A stretch of DNA of 64,000 bases from Exiguobacterium profundum (lineage in GTDB: Bacteria > Bacillota > Bacilli > Exiguobacteriales > Exiguobacteriaceae). Location: assembly GCF_001909285.1 (NCBI RefSeq), contig NZ_MRSV01000001.1:577331-641330 (forward strand), written 5' to 3'. Below the pieces are notes generated by a model, which saw only the letters and a program-made list of their open reading frames with translations, did not search any database and was not told the DNA's origin. Position numbers and translations under genes: made by a program. Below, one piece after another: positions 56,863-64,000 of the stretch; position 1 is the stretch's first letter; each line of letters starts with the position of its first letter.

Positions 56863-57828
56863 ATGGAATTGAAAGCAACAACTTCGCTGAAGCGCCCGGG
56901 TCGACTCGGATGGGGACAAAAATTAGGACCGCTGTTCGGTCTACTCGTCATCGTCGTCGTCGTGACGGCGCTCGAACCAGGATTTTTATCATTAAATAAT
57001 ATCTTTAACGTACTCCGCCAAGTGTCGATCAATGCCTTGATTGCCTTCGGGATGACGTTTGTCATCTTGACAGGGGGCATCGATTTATCGATCGGTTCGA
57101 TTTTGGCGCTCGCTTCTGCACTGGTGGCAGGCATGATGGTGGACGGTCAACATGCGGTTATGGCCGTTGCACTCGGCTTGATTGCAGGTGCCGTTCTCGG
57201 AGCGTTCAACGGGGCGGTCATCACGTACGGAAAAGTGGCACCGTTCATCGCGACATTGGCTACGATGACCATTTATCGGGGATTGACGCTCGTCTATACG
57301 GACGGAAGACCGATTACAGGTCTCGGGAATTCCGGTTGGTTTGAGATGCTCGGACGTGGTTATTTCTGGATCATTCCGGTGCCGGCATTGACGATGCTAC
57401 TCGCATTCGGTGTCCTTTACTTCATCTTGAAGAAGACGACATTTGGTCGTCATACGTATGCGATTGGTGGGAATGAAGAAGCGGCTAAATTGATGGGGAT
57501 TGGCGTCAATAAAGTCAAAATCATGATTTATTCGCTATCCGGTATGCTTGCGGCACTCGCTGGCATCATCTTGACGTCACGTCTCAATTCCGCACAACCT
57601 ACAGCAGGAACGTCGTATGAACTCGATGCCATCGCAGCGGTCGTTCTCGGGGGAACGAGTCTTGCGGGTGGTCGCGGCTGGATTGTCGGGACGTTGATTG
57701 GGGCGTTGATCATCGGAACATTAAATAACGGATTGAACCTTCTTGGCGTATCATCATTCTTCCAACTCGTCGTAAAAGGTGCAGTTATATTGTTTGCAGT
57801 ATTGCTTGATCGTCGACAAAACGCGTAA
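56863..57828 (+). CDS. rbsC: Ribose ABC transporter, permease
   Basis: This 321-residue inner-membrane permease has about ten helices. The typical motifs are LRQVSINALIAFGMTFVILT, GGIDLSIGSILALAS and the cytoplasmic loop IGGNEEAAKLMGIGVNKVKI, followed by VLGGTSLAGGRGWIVGTLIG. The start is ATG 56863 behind AGGAGGG; a longer frame begins inside rbsA. It starts one base after the rbsA stop codon. Confidence 0.96.
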   Translation: MELKATTSLKRPGRLGWGQKLGPLFGLLVIVVVVTALEPGFLSLNNIFNVLRQVSINALIAFGMTFVILTGGIDLSIGSILALASALVAGMMVDGQHAVMAVALGLIAGAVLGAFNGAVITYGKVAPFIATLATMTIYRGLTLVYTDGRPITGLGNSGWFEMLGRGYFWIIPVPALTMLLAFGVLYFILKKTTFGRHTYAIGGNEEAAKLMGIGVNKVKIMIYSLSGMLAALAGIILTSRLNSAQPTAGTSYELDAIAAVVLGGTSLAGGRGWIVGTLIGALIIGTLNNGLNLLGVSSFFQLVVKGAVILFAVLLDRRQNA

Positions 57829-57887
57829 CACGCGAAAGGGGAAAACGGAAAAAAAAAAAATGGACAGCTTGGCTACTCGCACTGACA

Positions 57888-58763
57888 ATGGTACTGATGG
57901 CAGCTTGCTCGACTGAACAACCGGGGTCATCGTCTGAAACGGAAACGAAAGATGGCGATTATGAAATCGGCTTATCGATCTCAACATTGAATAACCCGTT
58001 CTTCGTCGCACTGAAAGAAGGCGCAGAAGAACAGGCGAACGAAATGGATGCGACGTTGACGGTAGCGGATGCGCAAAACGACGCGGCGAAGCAAGTGAAT
58101 GACGTCGAAGATATGATTCAAAAGGGGATGGATTTGATTCTCATCAACCCGACAGATTCAGAAGCAGTCGGCGCGGCGGTACAAGCAGCGAACGATGCAG
58201 GCATTCCCGTCATCACGGTAGACCGTAACGCTGAAACAGGGGACGTCGTCGCCCACGTGGCATCAGATAACGTCGCAGGTGGACAGTTGGCGGGTGACTA
58301 CATGGTCGAACTCGTAGGCGAAGGGCAAAAAGTCGTCGAGCTCGAGGGGATTCCAGGAGCGTCTGCGACACGTGACCGCGGACAAGGATTCAACGAAGCG
58401 ATCGATGGGAAATTGGAAGTCGTGGCAAAACAATCGGCAAACTTTGACCGTGCAGAAGGATTGACGGTCATGGAGAACATCTTACAGGACAATAAAGACA
58501 TCGTCGCTGTATTCGCACATAACGATGAGATGGCACTCGGGGCCGTTCAAGCACTCGAAGCGGCTGGAATGAGTGACGTGAAGGTCATCGGATTCGATGC
58601 GACAGACGATGCCGTCAAAGCGGTCGAAGGTGGGACGATGGCAGCAACGGTTGCCCAAAAACCAGCTGAGATTGGGAAGTTGGGTGTAGAAGCGGCAATC
58701 AACCACCTGAAAGGTGAAACAGTAGAGGAAAACATTCCGGTCGAACTCGAATTAATCAAATAA
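57888..58763 (+). CDS. rbsB: Ribose ABC transporter substrate-binding lipoprotein, start codon lost
   Basis: This is RbsB, the ribose-binding lipoprotein, with DYEIGLSISTLNNPFFVALK, INPTDSEAVGAAVQAAND, VITVDRN and VAVFAHNDEMALGAVQALEA. The reading frame clearly begins earlier than the first in-frame ATG (57888): KKKKWTAWLLALTMVLMAAC would be a normal lipoprotein signal with lipobox LMAAC. However, between the rbsC stop and that ATG no ATG, GTG or TTG exists in this frame. The only ATG near the ribosome binding site (57860, after GAAAGGGG and a 12-A run) is in another frame and stops after 18 codons. Translation from 57888 would lack a working signal. Confidence 0.75.
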   Translation: MVLMAACSTEQPGSSSETETKDGDYEIGLSISTLNNPFFVALKEGAEEQANEMDATLTVADAQNDAAKQVNDVEDMIQKGMDLILINPTDSEAVGAAVQAANDAGIPVITVDRNAETGDVVAHVASDNVAGGQLAGDYMVELVGEGQKVVELEGIPGASATRDRGQGFNEAIDGKLEVVAKQSANFDRAEGLTVMENILQDNKDIVAVFAHNDEMALGAVQALEAAGMSDVKVIGFDATDDAVKAVEGGTMAATVAQKPAEIGKLGVEAAINHLKGETVEENIPVELELIK

Positions 58764-58774
58764 GTAAGAAGAAA

Positions 58775-58819
58775 CCTCACGATGCCTTGATTTCGGGTAG
58801 AGCTCGTGAGGTCATTTTT
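58775..58819. terminator. Terminator after rbsB
   Basis: CCTCACGA and TCGTGAGG form an 8-bp stem with a 21-base loop, followed by TCATTTTTAT. It lies between the rbs operon and the convergent pseudogene. Confidence 0.6.
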
Positions 58820-60146
58820 ATTTATATGGGGAAATGAGAAATTGTGTATCGTTGTTCATATATTTTAAAGAGTACTGCACTTCTATTAAAATGACGGTTT
58901 CGCTTGCTTTTAACATATGTGCTTTTCCGCGTTGAATTGAGATGGCATTGGTCGGTCTTACCTCAAATGATTCTCCATCAATCGTCACGATTGCTGTGCC
59001 TTGGAGAATCGTCCAAATTGTATCGGTCTCTTCATGATAATGGTAACTGAGTTCTTTCCCTGCTTGAACGAGCATGCGACGTGTCACACTGTGATGCCCA
59101 TCGGCGAGTGTCTCATGATGGATGACTTCCGACTGCCCCCATCGCTTCCATTTGAATTTTGGATAGTCGTCGGATGAGGCGAGATAATCTTTCAGCTGCG
59201 GGGTCGCCTCTTTCTTCGAGACGAGAATTCCATCCGCGTTGACGGCGACGACAAGGTCTTCTAGCCCAATCCCAATCAAAGGAAGGTTCAATTCATTGAT
59301 CACATGCGTGTTCGTCGATTCGAACAGTTCGACTTGACCGTGAGTTGTGGACGTCATTTCTTCAGTCAATGTGTTCCATGTTCCTAAGTCTTTCCAATCG
59401 CCATCGTAGCGGTGAACGAATACCGACTCTGCATGTTCGACAACGGCATAGTCAAACGAAGTCTTTTCTAATTCGTCATAGCGTGAAGTGAGGTCTGAAT
59501 AAGTTGTCGGTAAGTTTCGTTCTGCTAGTTCATCAAGTAACAGATGTAACTTGCAAGCAAAGATTCCACAGTTCCAAAGGGCACCTTGTCCAATCAACTG
59601 TTCTGCTACATCGACGGTCGGTTTTTCCTGAAATATTCGAACCGAGGACATTTGGGCCGTCTCGTCTGGAACGATATATCCGTATTTTGATGTCGGATGA
59701 AGGGGTGTGACCCCAATTAGATGCAAAGCATCATCGTTCGCTTGGACTGCTTCATCGACTTGAGGGAAATATTCAAAGAAGCGGAGGTCGACGTAAGCAT
59801 CGACCGGCATCACAAGTACCGTTTCATCCAGAGGCACATGTTGCTCGTTTAAATAGCTTGCCCCGAGAACGATAGCGGGAAATGTATCACGACGAGTTGG
59901 TTCGGAAATGATATTAGTATCTGTACCAACTTGATGAATGACACAATCTTTTTGTTTTACATTTGTGATAATGAAAGCGTTAGTGTCTAAATCTTGTGTT
60001 TTTAGTTGATTTTAAACTCTTTCAAGCATTGATTGTTTCGTTCCACCTCTGCTAGGCAATAAACGAATGAATTGTTTGGCATTCGAATTGTTCGAAAGTG
60101 GCCATAGTCTTTTTCCATCACCGTCAGATAATAATAGAATCTTCAT
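58818..60146 (-). pseudogene. manC: Mannose-1-phosphate guanylyltransferase gene with in-frame TAA
   Basis: On the minus strand a 443-codon frame starts at ATG 60146 (AGAGGAC in front): MKILLLSDGDGKRLWPLSNN, SNAKQFIRLL and QSMLERV, where a TAA follows (60012-60014). The frame then goes on with NQLKTQDLD, EPTRRDTFPAIVLGA, VMPVDAYVD, FQEKPTVDVAEQLI, ALWNCGIFACK and a C-terminal cupin (SYHYHEETDTIWTILQG). The N-terminal GDG-KRLWP is the GTP-binding motif of the family, and the gap position is normally an aromatic residue. A shorter product from GTG 59837 would lack that site. The first 100 codons are more AT-rich than the rest. Confidence 0.78.
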
Positions 60147-60212
60147 CGAATGTCCTCTCTTCAAATAGAGTTTCTCATCTATTTCGCCAAACGTCGGACT
60201 ATCCCTGTCTAA

Positions 60213-60245
60213 TCAAAAAAGAGACAGCCGATTCCGGCTATCTCT
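60213..60245 (-). terminator. Terminator of the kyn operon
   Basis: On the minus strand AGAGATAGCCG and CGGCTGTCTCT pair with one wobble around GAAT, followed by TTTTTG. It directly follows the kynB stop. Confidence 0.85.
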
Positions 60246-60869
60246 TTACAATATAGGGCGAAGCAATGCGCGAACGGGACTTCCATCCCCTTCGACGATT
60301 GGGAGAGGGACGGCATTTAAATCGTAATCTCCCGGTAAGATATTGTCTAAAACGAGTCCTTCTAGGATATGCACACTATTTCGTGCTAACGCGTGATGGC
60401 CGCTCATCTCTTTACTGTCAATCGCATCAACGGACGGTAAGTCGAGTCCGATCAAGAAGATTCCAAGTTCCCCGAGACGATCGGCAAGAGCGGGTGTCAG
60501 TTCAGGGATCGTCTCGGGGAAGACGCTCTTATCGGGCCAACCATCCGTTTTTAAGATGAGGCGTTCCACCCCAGTCAAATCATGACCATCCAAATCAGAT
60601 GCTTCAATCTTTGCCTTATGCGGTAGATGAATCACACGGGCTGGTCCGATATATACAGACGGATCGAGGTCGATCACGCGCTTCCCATGGTCGTCAAAAT
60701 GAAACGGTGCATCGATGTGGGTCCCGAGATGTAAACTCAATGTCATCTTCCCGACATTGACCGAACCACTCTCTGCCATCGGCCACGCGATTTCATACGA
60801 AAATTTTGTATCTCCCGGCCATGTCGCAACATCGGCATGAAGTGGCTGTGATACATCAATCCAAGTCAT
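60246..60869 (-). CDS. kynB: Kynurenine formamidase
   Basis: This 207-residue cyclase-family hydrolase converts N-formylkynurenine to kynurenine and formate. It has the metal motif LSLHLGTHIDAPFHFDDHG (H-x-G-T-H-x-D) and the C-terminal LIGLDLPSVDAIDSKEMSGH followed by HEAL-type HHALARNSVHILEGL. It is the last gene of kynUAB, 15 bases after kynA, and its stop abuts the terminator. The order and proximity to kynA support the call. Confidence 0.93.
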   Translation of the reverse strand: MTWIDVSQPLHADVATWPGDTKFSYEIAWPMAESGSVNVGKMTLSLHLGTHIDAPFHFDDHGKRVIDLDPSVYIGPARVIHLPHKAKIEASDLDGHDLTGVERLILKTDGWPDKSVFPETIPELTPALADRLGELGIFLIGLDLPSVDAIDSKEMSGHHALARNSVHILEGLVLDNILPGDYDLNAVPLPIVEGDGSPVRALLRPIL

Positions 60870-60884
60870 TGCATTCAGCTCCTC

Positions 60885-61724
60885 TTATAGTGATGTCCGG
60901 ACCGTCCACAGTTCTGGGAAGAAGCGATGGTCGAGCACGCGACGTAAATAGTTCACGCCAGACGAACCACCTGTCCCCATCTTCTGTCCGATAATGCGTT
61001 CCACGGTGCTCATATGGTTAAAGCGCCACATCTGTTGCTGGCTACCGATATCGAGTAGCTTTTCACCGAGCTCATATAAGTCCCAATACGTGTCGACGTC
61101 TCGATAGACCTCGACCCACGCTTTTTCAACACTCTCGTTCCATTCCCAGTCCTGAGTGACATCACGTTCGAGTACACTCGCATCAATCGGAAGACCGCGG
61201 CGATGCATTTCGCGGACGGTCACATCGTAAATACTAGGAGCTTGTAGCGAGCCTTCGAGCAATGGATACAGTTTTTTATCGTGCGCGTAAACACTGAGCG
61301 TCCGTGCGTTTTTGAAGCCGAGCGCGAATTCGATTTGTCGGTTCTGGTAAGATTGAAAACCAGATGAAGAGCCGAGTTGATCTCGGAACTCTAAATACTC
61401 GGCCGGCGTCAACGTCGCGAGAACGCCCCATGACTGGATGAGTTGTTGCTGAATCTTCGAAACGCGAGCGAGCATCTTGAACGAACGTTCGAGTTCGCCG
61501 TTCGTGATGGCCGTCGTGGCTGCTGTCAATTCATGCAAAATGAGTTTCATCCACAACTCGCTCGTCTGGTGGATGATGATGAACAGCATCTCATCATGAT
61601 GGTCAGAAAGGCGATGTTGACTTGATAAAATCGGGTCGAGCTGGAGATAGTCCCCGTACGACATGTCTTTTGAGAAATCTGTTTGAATCGATTTTTCTTT
61701 TTTTTGTTCTGTGCGTTCACTCAT
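60885..61724 (-). CDS. kynA: Tryptophan 2,3-dioxygenase
   Basis: This 279-residue heme enzyme opens the indole ring of tryptophan to N-formylkynurenine. It has [40 protein letters not shown] with substrate-contacting residues, the [20 protein letters not shown] region and the heme His in [20 protein letters not shown], followed by GGSSGVNYL. The start is ATG 61724 behind GGGAGGAAC; a longer frame lacks a site. It follows kynU by 13 bases. Confidence 0.96.
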   Translation of the reverse strand: MSERTEQKKEKSIQTDFSKDMSYGDYLQLDPILSSQHRLSDHHDEMLFIIIHQTSELWMKLILHELTAATTAITNGELERSFKMLARVSKIQQQLIQSWGVLATLTPAEYLEFRDQLGSSSGFQSYQNRQIEFALGFKNARTLSVYAHDKKLYPLLEGSLQAPSIYDVTVREMHRRGLPIDASVLERDVTQDWEWNESVEKAWVEVYRDVDTYWDLYELGEKLLDIGSQQQMWRFNHMSTVERIIGQKMGTGGSSGVNYLRRVLDHRFFPELWTVRTSL

Positions 61725-61737
61725 GACAGTTCCTCCC

Positions 61738-63012
61738 TTATGCGACCACTTCGCGGACGTTCTCGAACGCCTCATATTCTTTGTCGTCCATGATTTTCTT
61801 CAACGTCACGATCACATCATACACGTCGGTAAACGTGTTATATAGTGCGACCGGCGCGAGACGGATGATATTCGGTGCGCGGAAGTCAGGGATGATGTGA
61901 TGTTTCTTCAACGCTTTACAGATGCGTGCCGCTTCAGGATGCTCGAGGCTCAAATGAGCGCCGCGCTGTCGTGTGTCAGTCGGGCTACCGATGAAGAATC
62001 CGTGAGGTGCGAGCATCTCTTCGATCAAATCCATCATATACGTCGTGAGCGCGAGTGATTTTTGACGAATCGCTTCCATCCCGACCTCGTTGAACATCTC
62101 AAGCGCACCAAGTTGAGGAGCGAGGCTCATAACGTGTGGTGTTCCGATTTGGAACGCACCGGCATGTTCGGCTGGTGTCATCGTATGGTCCATATCGAAT
62201 TGCTTATCTTTGCGCGAACCGAACCAACCGGCGAGTCCAGGTGTCGTGCCGAAGTGACGTTCATGAACAAATAAGCCCCCGACCGTTCCTGGACCCCCGT
62301 TCAAATGTTTATAGTTGCACCAGTATGCGAAGTCGACACCCCAGTCGTGGAAGTCATGAGGAATGGCGCCGACGGAGTGACAGGCATCGAAGCCAATCAA
62401 AATTCCACGCTCGTGTGCCGCCTTCGTTAGACGAGGCATATCTAAAATCTGACCACTCCGATAGAGGACGGTCGGCAATACGATCAGGGCAATCTCGTCG
62501 GTCATCGCGGCAATCAAGTCGTCTTCTACCAAGAAGCGCCCATCCGGACTGTCGACTTGAACGAGGTGCTCAGAAGGGTCGAGTCCACGCAATTCGAGCT
62601 GGCTCTTTAAAGCGTAAATGTCAGACGGGAACGTGAGGGCGTCTGCCAAAATCTTCGTGCGTTTGCCTTCTGGTTTGAAGAACGATGCGACGAGTTGATG
62701 CAAGTTCACGGTCGTCGAACCAGTGACCATCACTTCTTCCGGCTTTCCACCGATGAGCGGCGCGTTCAGTGCGGCCAACTCTTCGGACAAGTTGAACCAA
62801 GGATGGCGACCTGACATCCAGCCGTCGATCCCGAGCTCTCTCCAGTCCGCAAGTGATTCAAGGAGTGTGCGCTCGGCTCGTTTCGATAAGAGACCGAGTG
62901 AATTCCCATCCATATAAATCCCGTGTTCCGGTAAATAAAATTCTTCCCGATACGATGCGAGCGGGTCTTGTTTGTCTAGTTGTTGTGCGTAAGCACGTGT
63001 GAAATCGTTCAT
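61738..63012 (-). CDS. kynU: Kynureninase
   Basis: This 424-residue PLP enzyme splits kynurenine to anthranilate and alanine. It has [55 protein letters not shown] and the PLP Lys in [19 protein letters not shown]. The start is ATG 63012, where the protein begins [19 protein letters not shown] as other kynureninases do; the frame runs upstream without a good site. It heads the operon, and a promoter is seen at 63052-63080. Confidence 0.95.
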   Translation of the reverse strand: MNDFTRAYAQQLDKQDPLASYREEFYLPEHGIYMDGNSLGLLSKRAERTLLESLADWRELGIDGWMSGRHPWFNLSEELAALNAPLIGGKPEEVMVTGSTTVNLHQLVASFFKPEGKRTKILADALTFPSDIYALKSQLELRGLDPSEHLVQVDSPDGRFLVEDDLIAAMTDEIALIVLPTVLYRSGQILDMPRLTKAAHERGILIGFDACHSVGAIPHDFHDWGVDFAYWCNYKHLNGGPGTVGGLFVHERHFGTTPGLAGWFGSRKDKQFDMDHTMTPAEHAGAFQIGTPHVMSLAPQLGALEMFNEVGMEAIRQKSLALTTYMMDLIEEMLAPHGFFIGSPTDTRQRGAHLSLEHPEAARICKALKKHHIIPDFRAPNIIRLAPVALYNTFTDVYDVIVTLKKIMDDKEYEAFENVREVVA

Positions 63013-63051
63013 CTCCCCATATTCCCCCTTTAAAGCTTGTACGTTGTCAAA

Positions 63052-63080
63052 ATCGTAGCAATCGGACATAAGGAAGTCAA
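63052..63080 (-). promoter_or_regulatory. Promoter of the kynUAB operon
   Basis: On the minus strand TTGACT (63080-63075) and TACGAT (63057-63052) are 17 bases apart, about 40 bases before the kynU start. No operator palindrome was found. Confidence 0.5.
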
Positions 63081-63178
63081 CAAACAACGAGGGCAGGTAG
63101 ACATCATACACATTGGTATTCCCTTCATCGTGTTTTACGCAGTTGAATCGGGAAAAGAACTAAGGAGGAGGGAACGAT

Positions 63179-64000
63179 ATGAAATTGATTGCGATTGATT
63201 TAGACGGGACGCTGTTATCGCGCACGGGCGTGATAACAAAGGCAAACCAGGAGGCGATTCGTCGTCGGCAAGAACAGGGTGATATCGTCACGATTTGTTC
63301 AGGACGTTCGATTCATGATATCGAGGAGCTGTTGAAGCGAAGTGACCTCGTCTGTCCGATTTTGTCAGGTAACGGAGCAATCGGGTTCTATGAGAACGAG
63401 CGAATTTACTATCATGCGATGGATCAGACAATCGTAGATGAACTGTGGGAAATCGCTGATGCGGACGATGCGTACGTTGAATTTTATACGAATGCGGGAG
63501 TGAAGGTTCTCCGTTCAGGAAGCGATTTACTGAAGCGGGAACTCGATGAGGTGTTGCCACACGATCAATCGTTCACTCGCGAGTGGGCGGAACGTGAGAT
63601 TGAAATTCAAAATGAGCAATTCGGTCTGACGTATATGGATTCGATGGCAGACATCGACTTTGCACGAGATGAAGTGTACAAAGTATTTGTTTATTCGTTC
63701 GATCGCCAAAAGCTACACCGGTTGCGTAAAATCTATGAACCGCGGAACGATATTTTGATTACGACAGCAGGGTGGACGAAAATTGAAATCGGACATCCTC
63801 ATGCGAGTAAAGGTGCAGCATTGAAACAGCTAGCTGAGCATTATCAGATTCCGATGCGTGATGTCGTCGCCATCGGAGACAATCTGAATGATGTGTCGAT
63901 GTTCGAAGTGGCAGAAACAAGGATTGCGATGGGGAATGCTGTGGATCCGTTAAAAGATTTGAGCACGCATATTACAAAGGATGTAGAAGAGGACGGGGTC
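63179..64000 (+). CDS. Cof-type HAD phosphatase, 5' part
   Basis: This HAD hydrolase (Cof/YidA type) begins LIAIDLDGTLLSRTGVI (nucleophile Asp in motif I) and has TICSGRS in motif II, a cap domain, the Lys in HASKGAALKQLAEHY (motif III) and VVAIGDNLNDVSMFEVA (motif IV), followed by AMGNAVDPLKD. Such proteins remove phosphate from sugar phosphates or flavin/PLP cofactors; the substrate is unknown. ATG 63179 lies behind AAGGAGGAGGG. The frame runs off the window after 274 codons, close to the normal end of about 270-290. It is divergent from kynU. Confidence 0.92.
   Translation, partial: MKLIAIDLDGTLLSRTGVITKANQEAIRRRQEQGDIVTICSGRSIHDIEELLKRSDLVCPILSGNGAIGFYENERIYYHAMDQTIVDELWEIADADDAYVEFYTNAGVKVLRSGSDLLKRELDEVLPHDQSFTREWAEREIEIQNEQFGLTYMDSMADIDFARDEVYKVFVYSFDRQKLHRLRKIYEPRNDILITTAGWTKIEIGHPHASKGAALKQLAEHYQIPMRDVVAIGDNLNDVSMFEVAETRIAMGNAVDPLKDLSTHITKDVEEDGV

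Noticed and set aside
57860-57916. Short frame from the ATG at the end of the 12-A tract before rbsB
   Set aside because: It has the best-placed ATG but encodes only 18 residues in the wrong frame and is not a credible product; it matters only for the missing rbsB start.
62136-62636. 166-codon plus-strand frame inside kynU
   Set aside because: It is rich in Arg and Ser as typical of antisense shadows, with no ribosome binding site; kynU is unambiguous.
1-64000. CRISPR arrays, tRNA or rRNA genes, phage or insertion sequence genes
   Set aside because: I looked for regular direct repeats, tRNA-like T-loops, transposases and integrases and saw none that could be supported.

Overview
The window is chromosomal DNA from a low-to-medium GC Gram-positive bacterium of the order Bacillales. 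The gene content fits Exiguobacterium best: an LtaS-family phosphoglycerol transferase, a YteA-type zinc-finger protein, T-box-free TPP riboswitches with Gram-positive attenuators, strong AGGAGG ribosome binding sites throughout, occasional GTG/TTG starts, and a kynurenine operon beside a ribose operon. The genus is inferred from the general look of the proteins, not from a search. I see no phage, insertion sequence, CRISPR array, rRNA or tRNA. The genome is compact: after annotation no stretch over 300 bases is without a gene or a recognisable gene remnant, and several convergent genes overlap at their 3' ends.

Layout. 1-4.4 kb: the 3' part of glmS, a Met/His-rich DUF1541 (YdhK) lipoprotein, a DUF2975 membrane protein with its Cro-like regulator, a DUF975 membrane protein and a renalase-like flavoprotein. 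4.4-7.6 kb: an autoregulated marR-MMPL exporter pair with two matching palindromic operators. 7.7-13.4 kb: a small monooxygenase, VOC proteins, an LtaS-family enzyme, an AT-rich XRE/membrane-protein pair behind a perfect 16-bp inverted repeat, and a GNAT. 13.4-14.1 kb: thiW under a TPP riboswitch (minus strand). 14.1-20.9 kb: an APH-type phosphotransferase, a lipoprotein made of two tandem repeats, a MoxR/DUF58 pair with a divergent DUF4129-like gene, a DUF402 protein, and a chloramphenicol-acetyltransferase-like domain fused to a TPR domain. 20.9-23.1 kb: an MhqR-type quinone/electrophile locus (regulator, ring-cleaving dioxygenase, FMN reductase) with two near-canonical MhqR boxes.

23.1-45.4 kb is a mixed housekeeping and accessory stretch rich in GNAT acetyltransferases and NUDIX hydrolases, with an S66 peptidase, an M23 peptidoglycan hydrolase, pirin, aldo/keto reductase, a mini-kinase, a four-helix copper-binding protein, aldehyde dehydrogenase, a YjjG-like nucleotidase, a pentapeptide-repeat/ANT(6) pair and a small potassium-channel-like protein. 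One GNAT gene here is broken by an in-frame TAG. 45.4-48.6 kb: a TPP-riboswitch-controlled tenA-thiM-thiD-thiE thiamine salvage operon. 48.6-53.0 kb: an SDR-like protein, a membrane GGDEF protein, OsmC, GNATs and DUF4385. 53.0-58.8 kb: rbsRKDACB, with a LacI-type palindrome between -35 and -10 and a cre-like box just downstream. The rbsB reading frame has no usable start codon in this sequence. 58.8-60.1 kb: a mannose-1-phosphate guanylyltransferase gene interrupted by an in-frame TAA. 60.2-63.1 kb: kynU-kynA-kynB for tryptophan catabolism to anthranilate. The window ends in a Cof-type HAD phosphatase.

The strongest points for follow-up are the start-less rbsB, the two nonsense-split genes, the CAT-TPR fusion that keeps an internal ribosome binding site at the domain junction, the XRE/membrane pair with its perfect palindrome, and the terminator hairpin that holds the ribosome binding site of a 50-residue membrane protein. 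I do not see a clear multi-gene system of a wholly new type.
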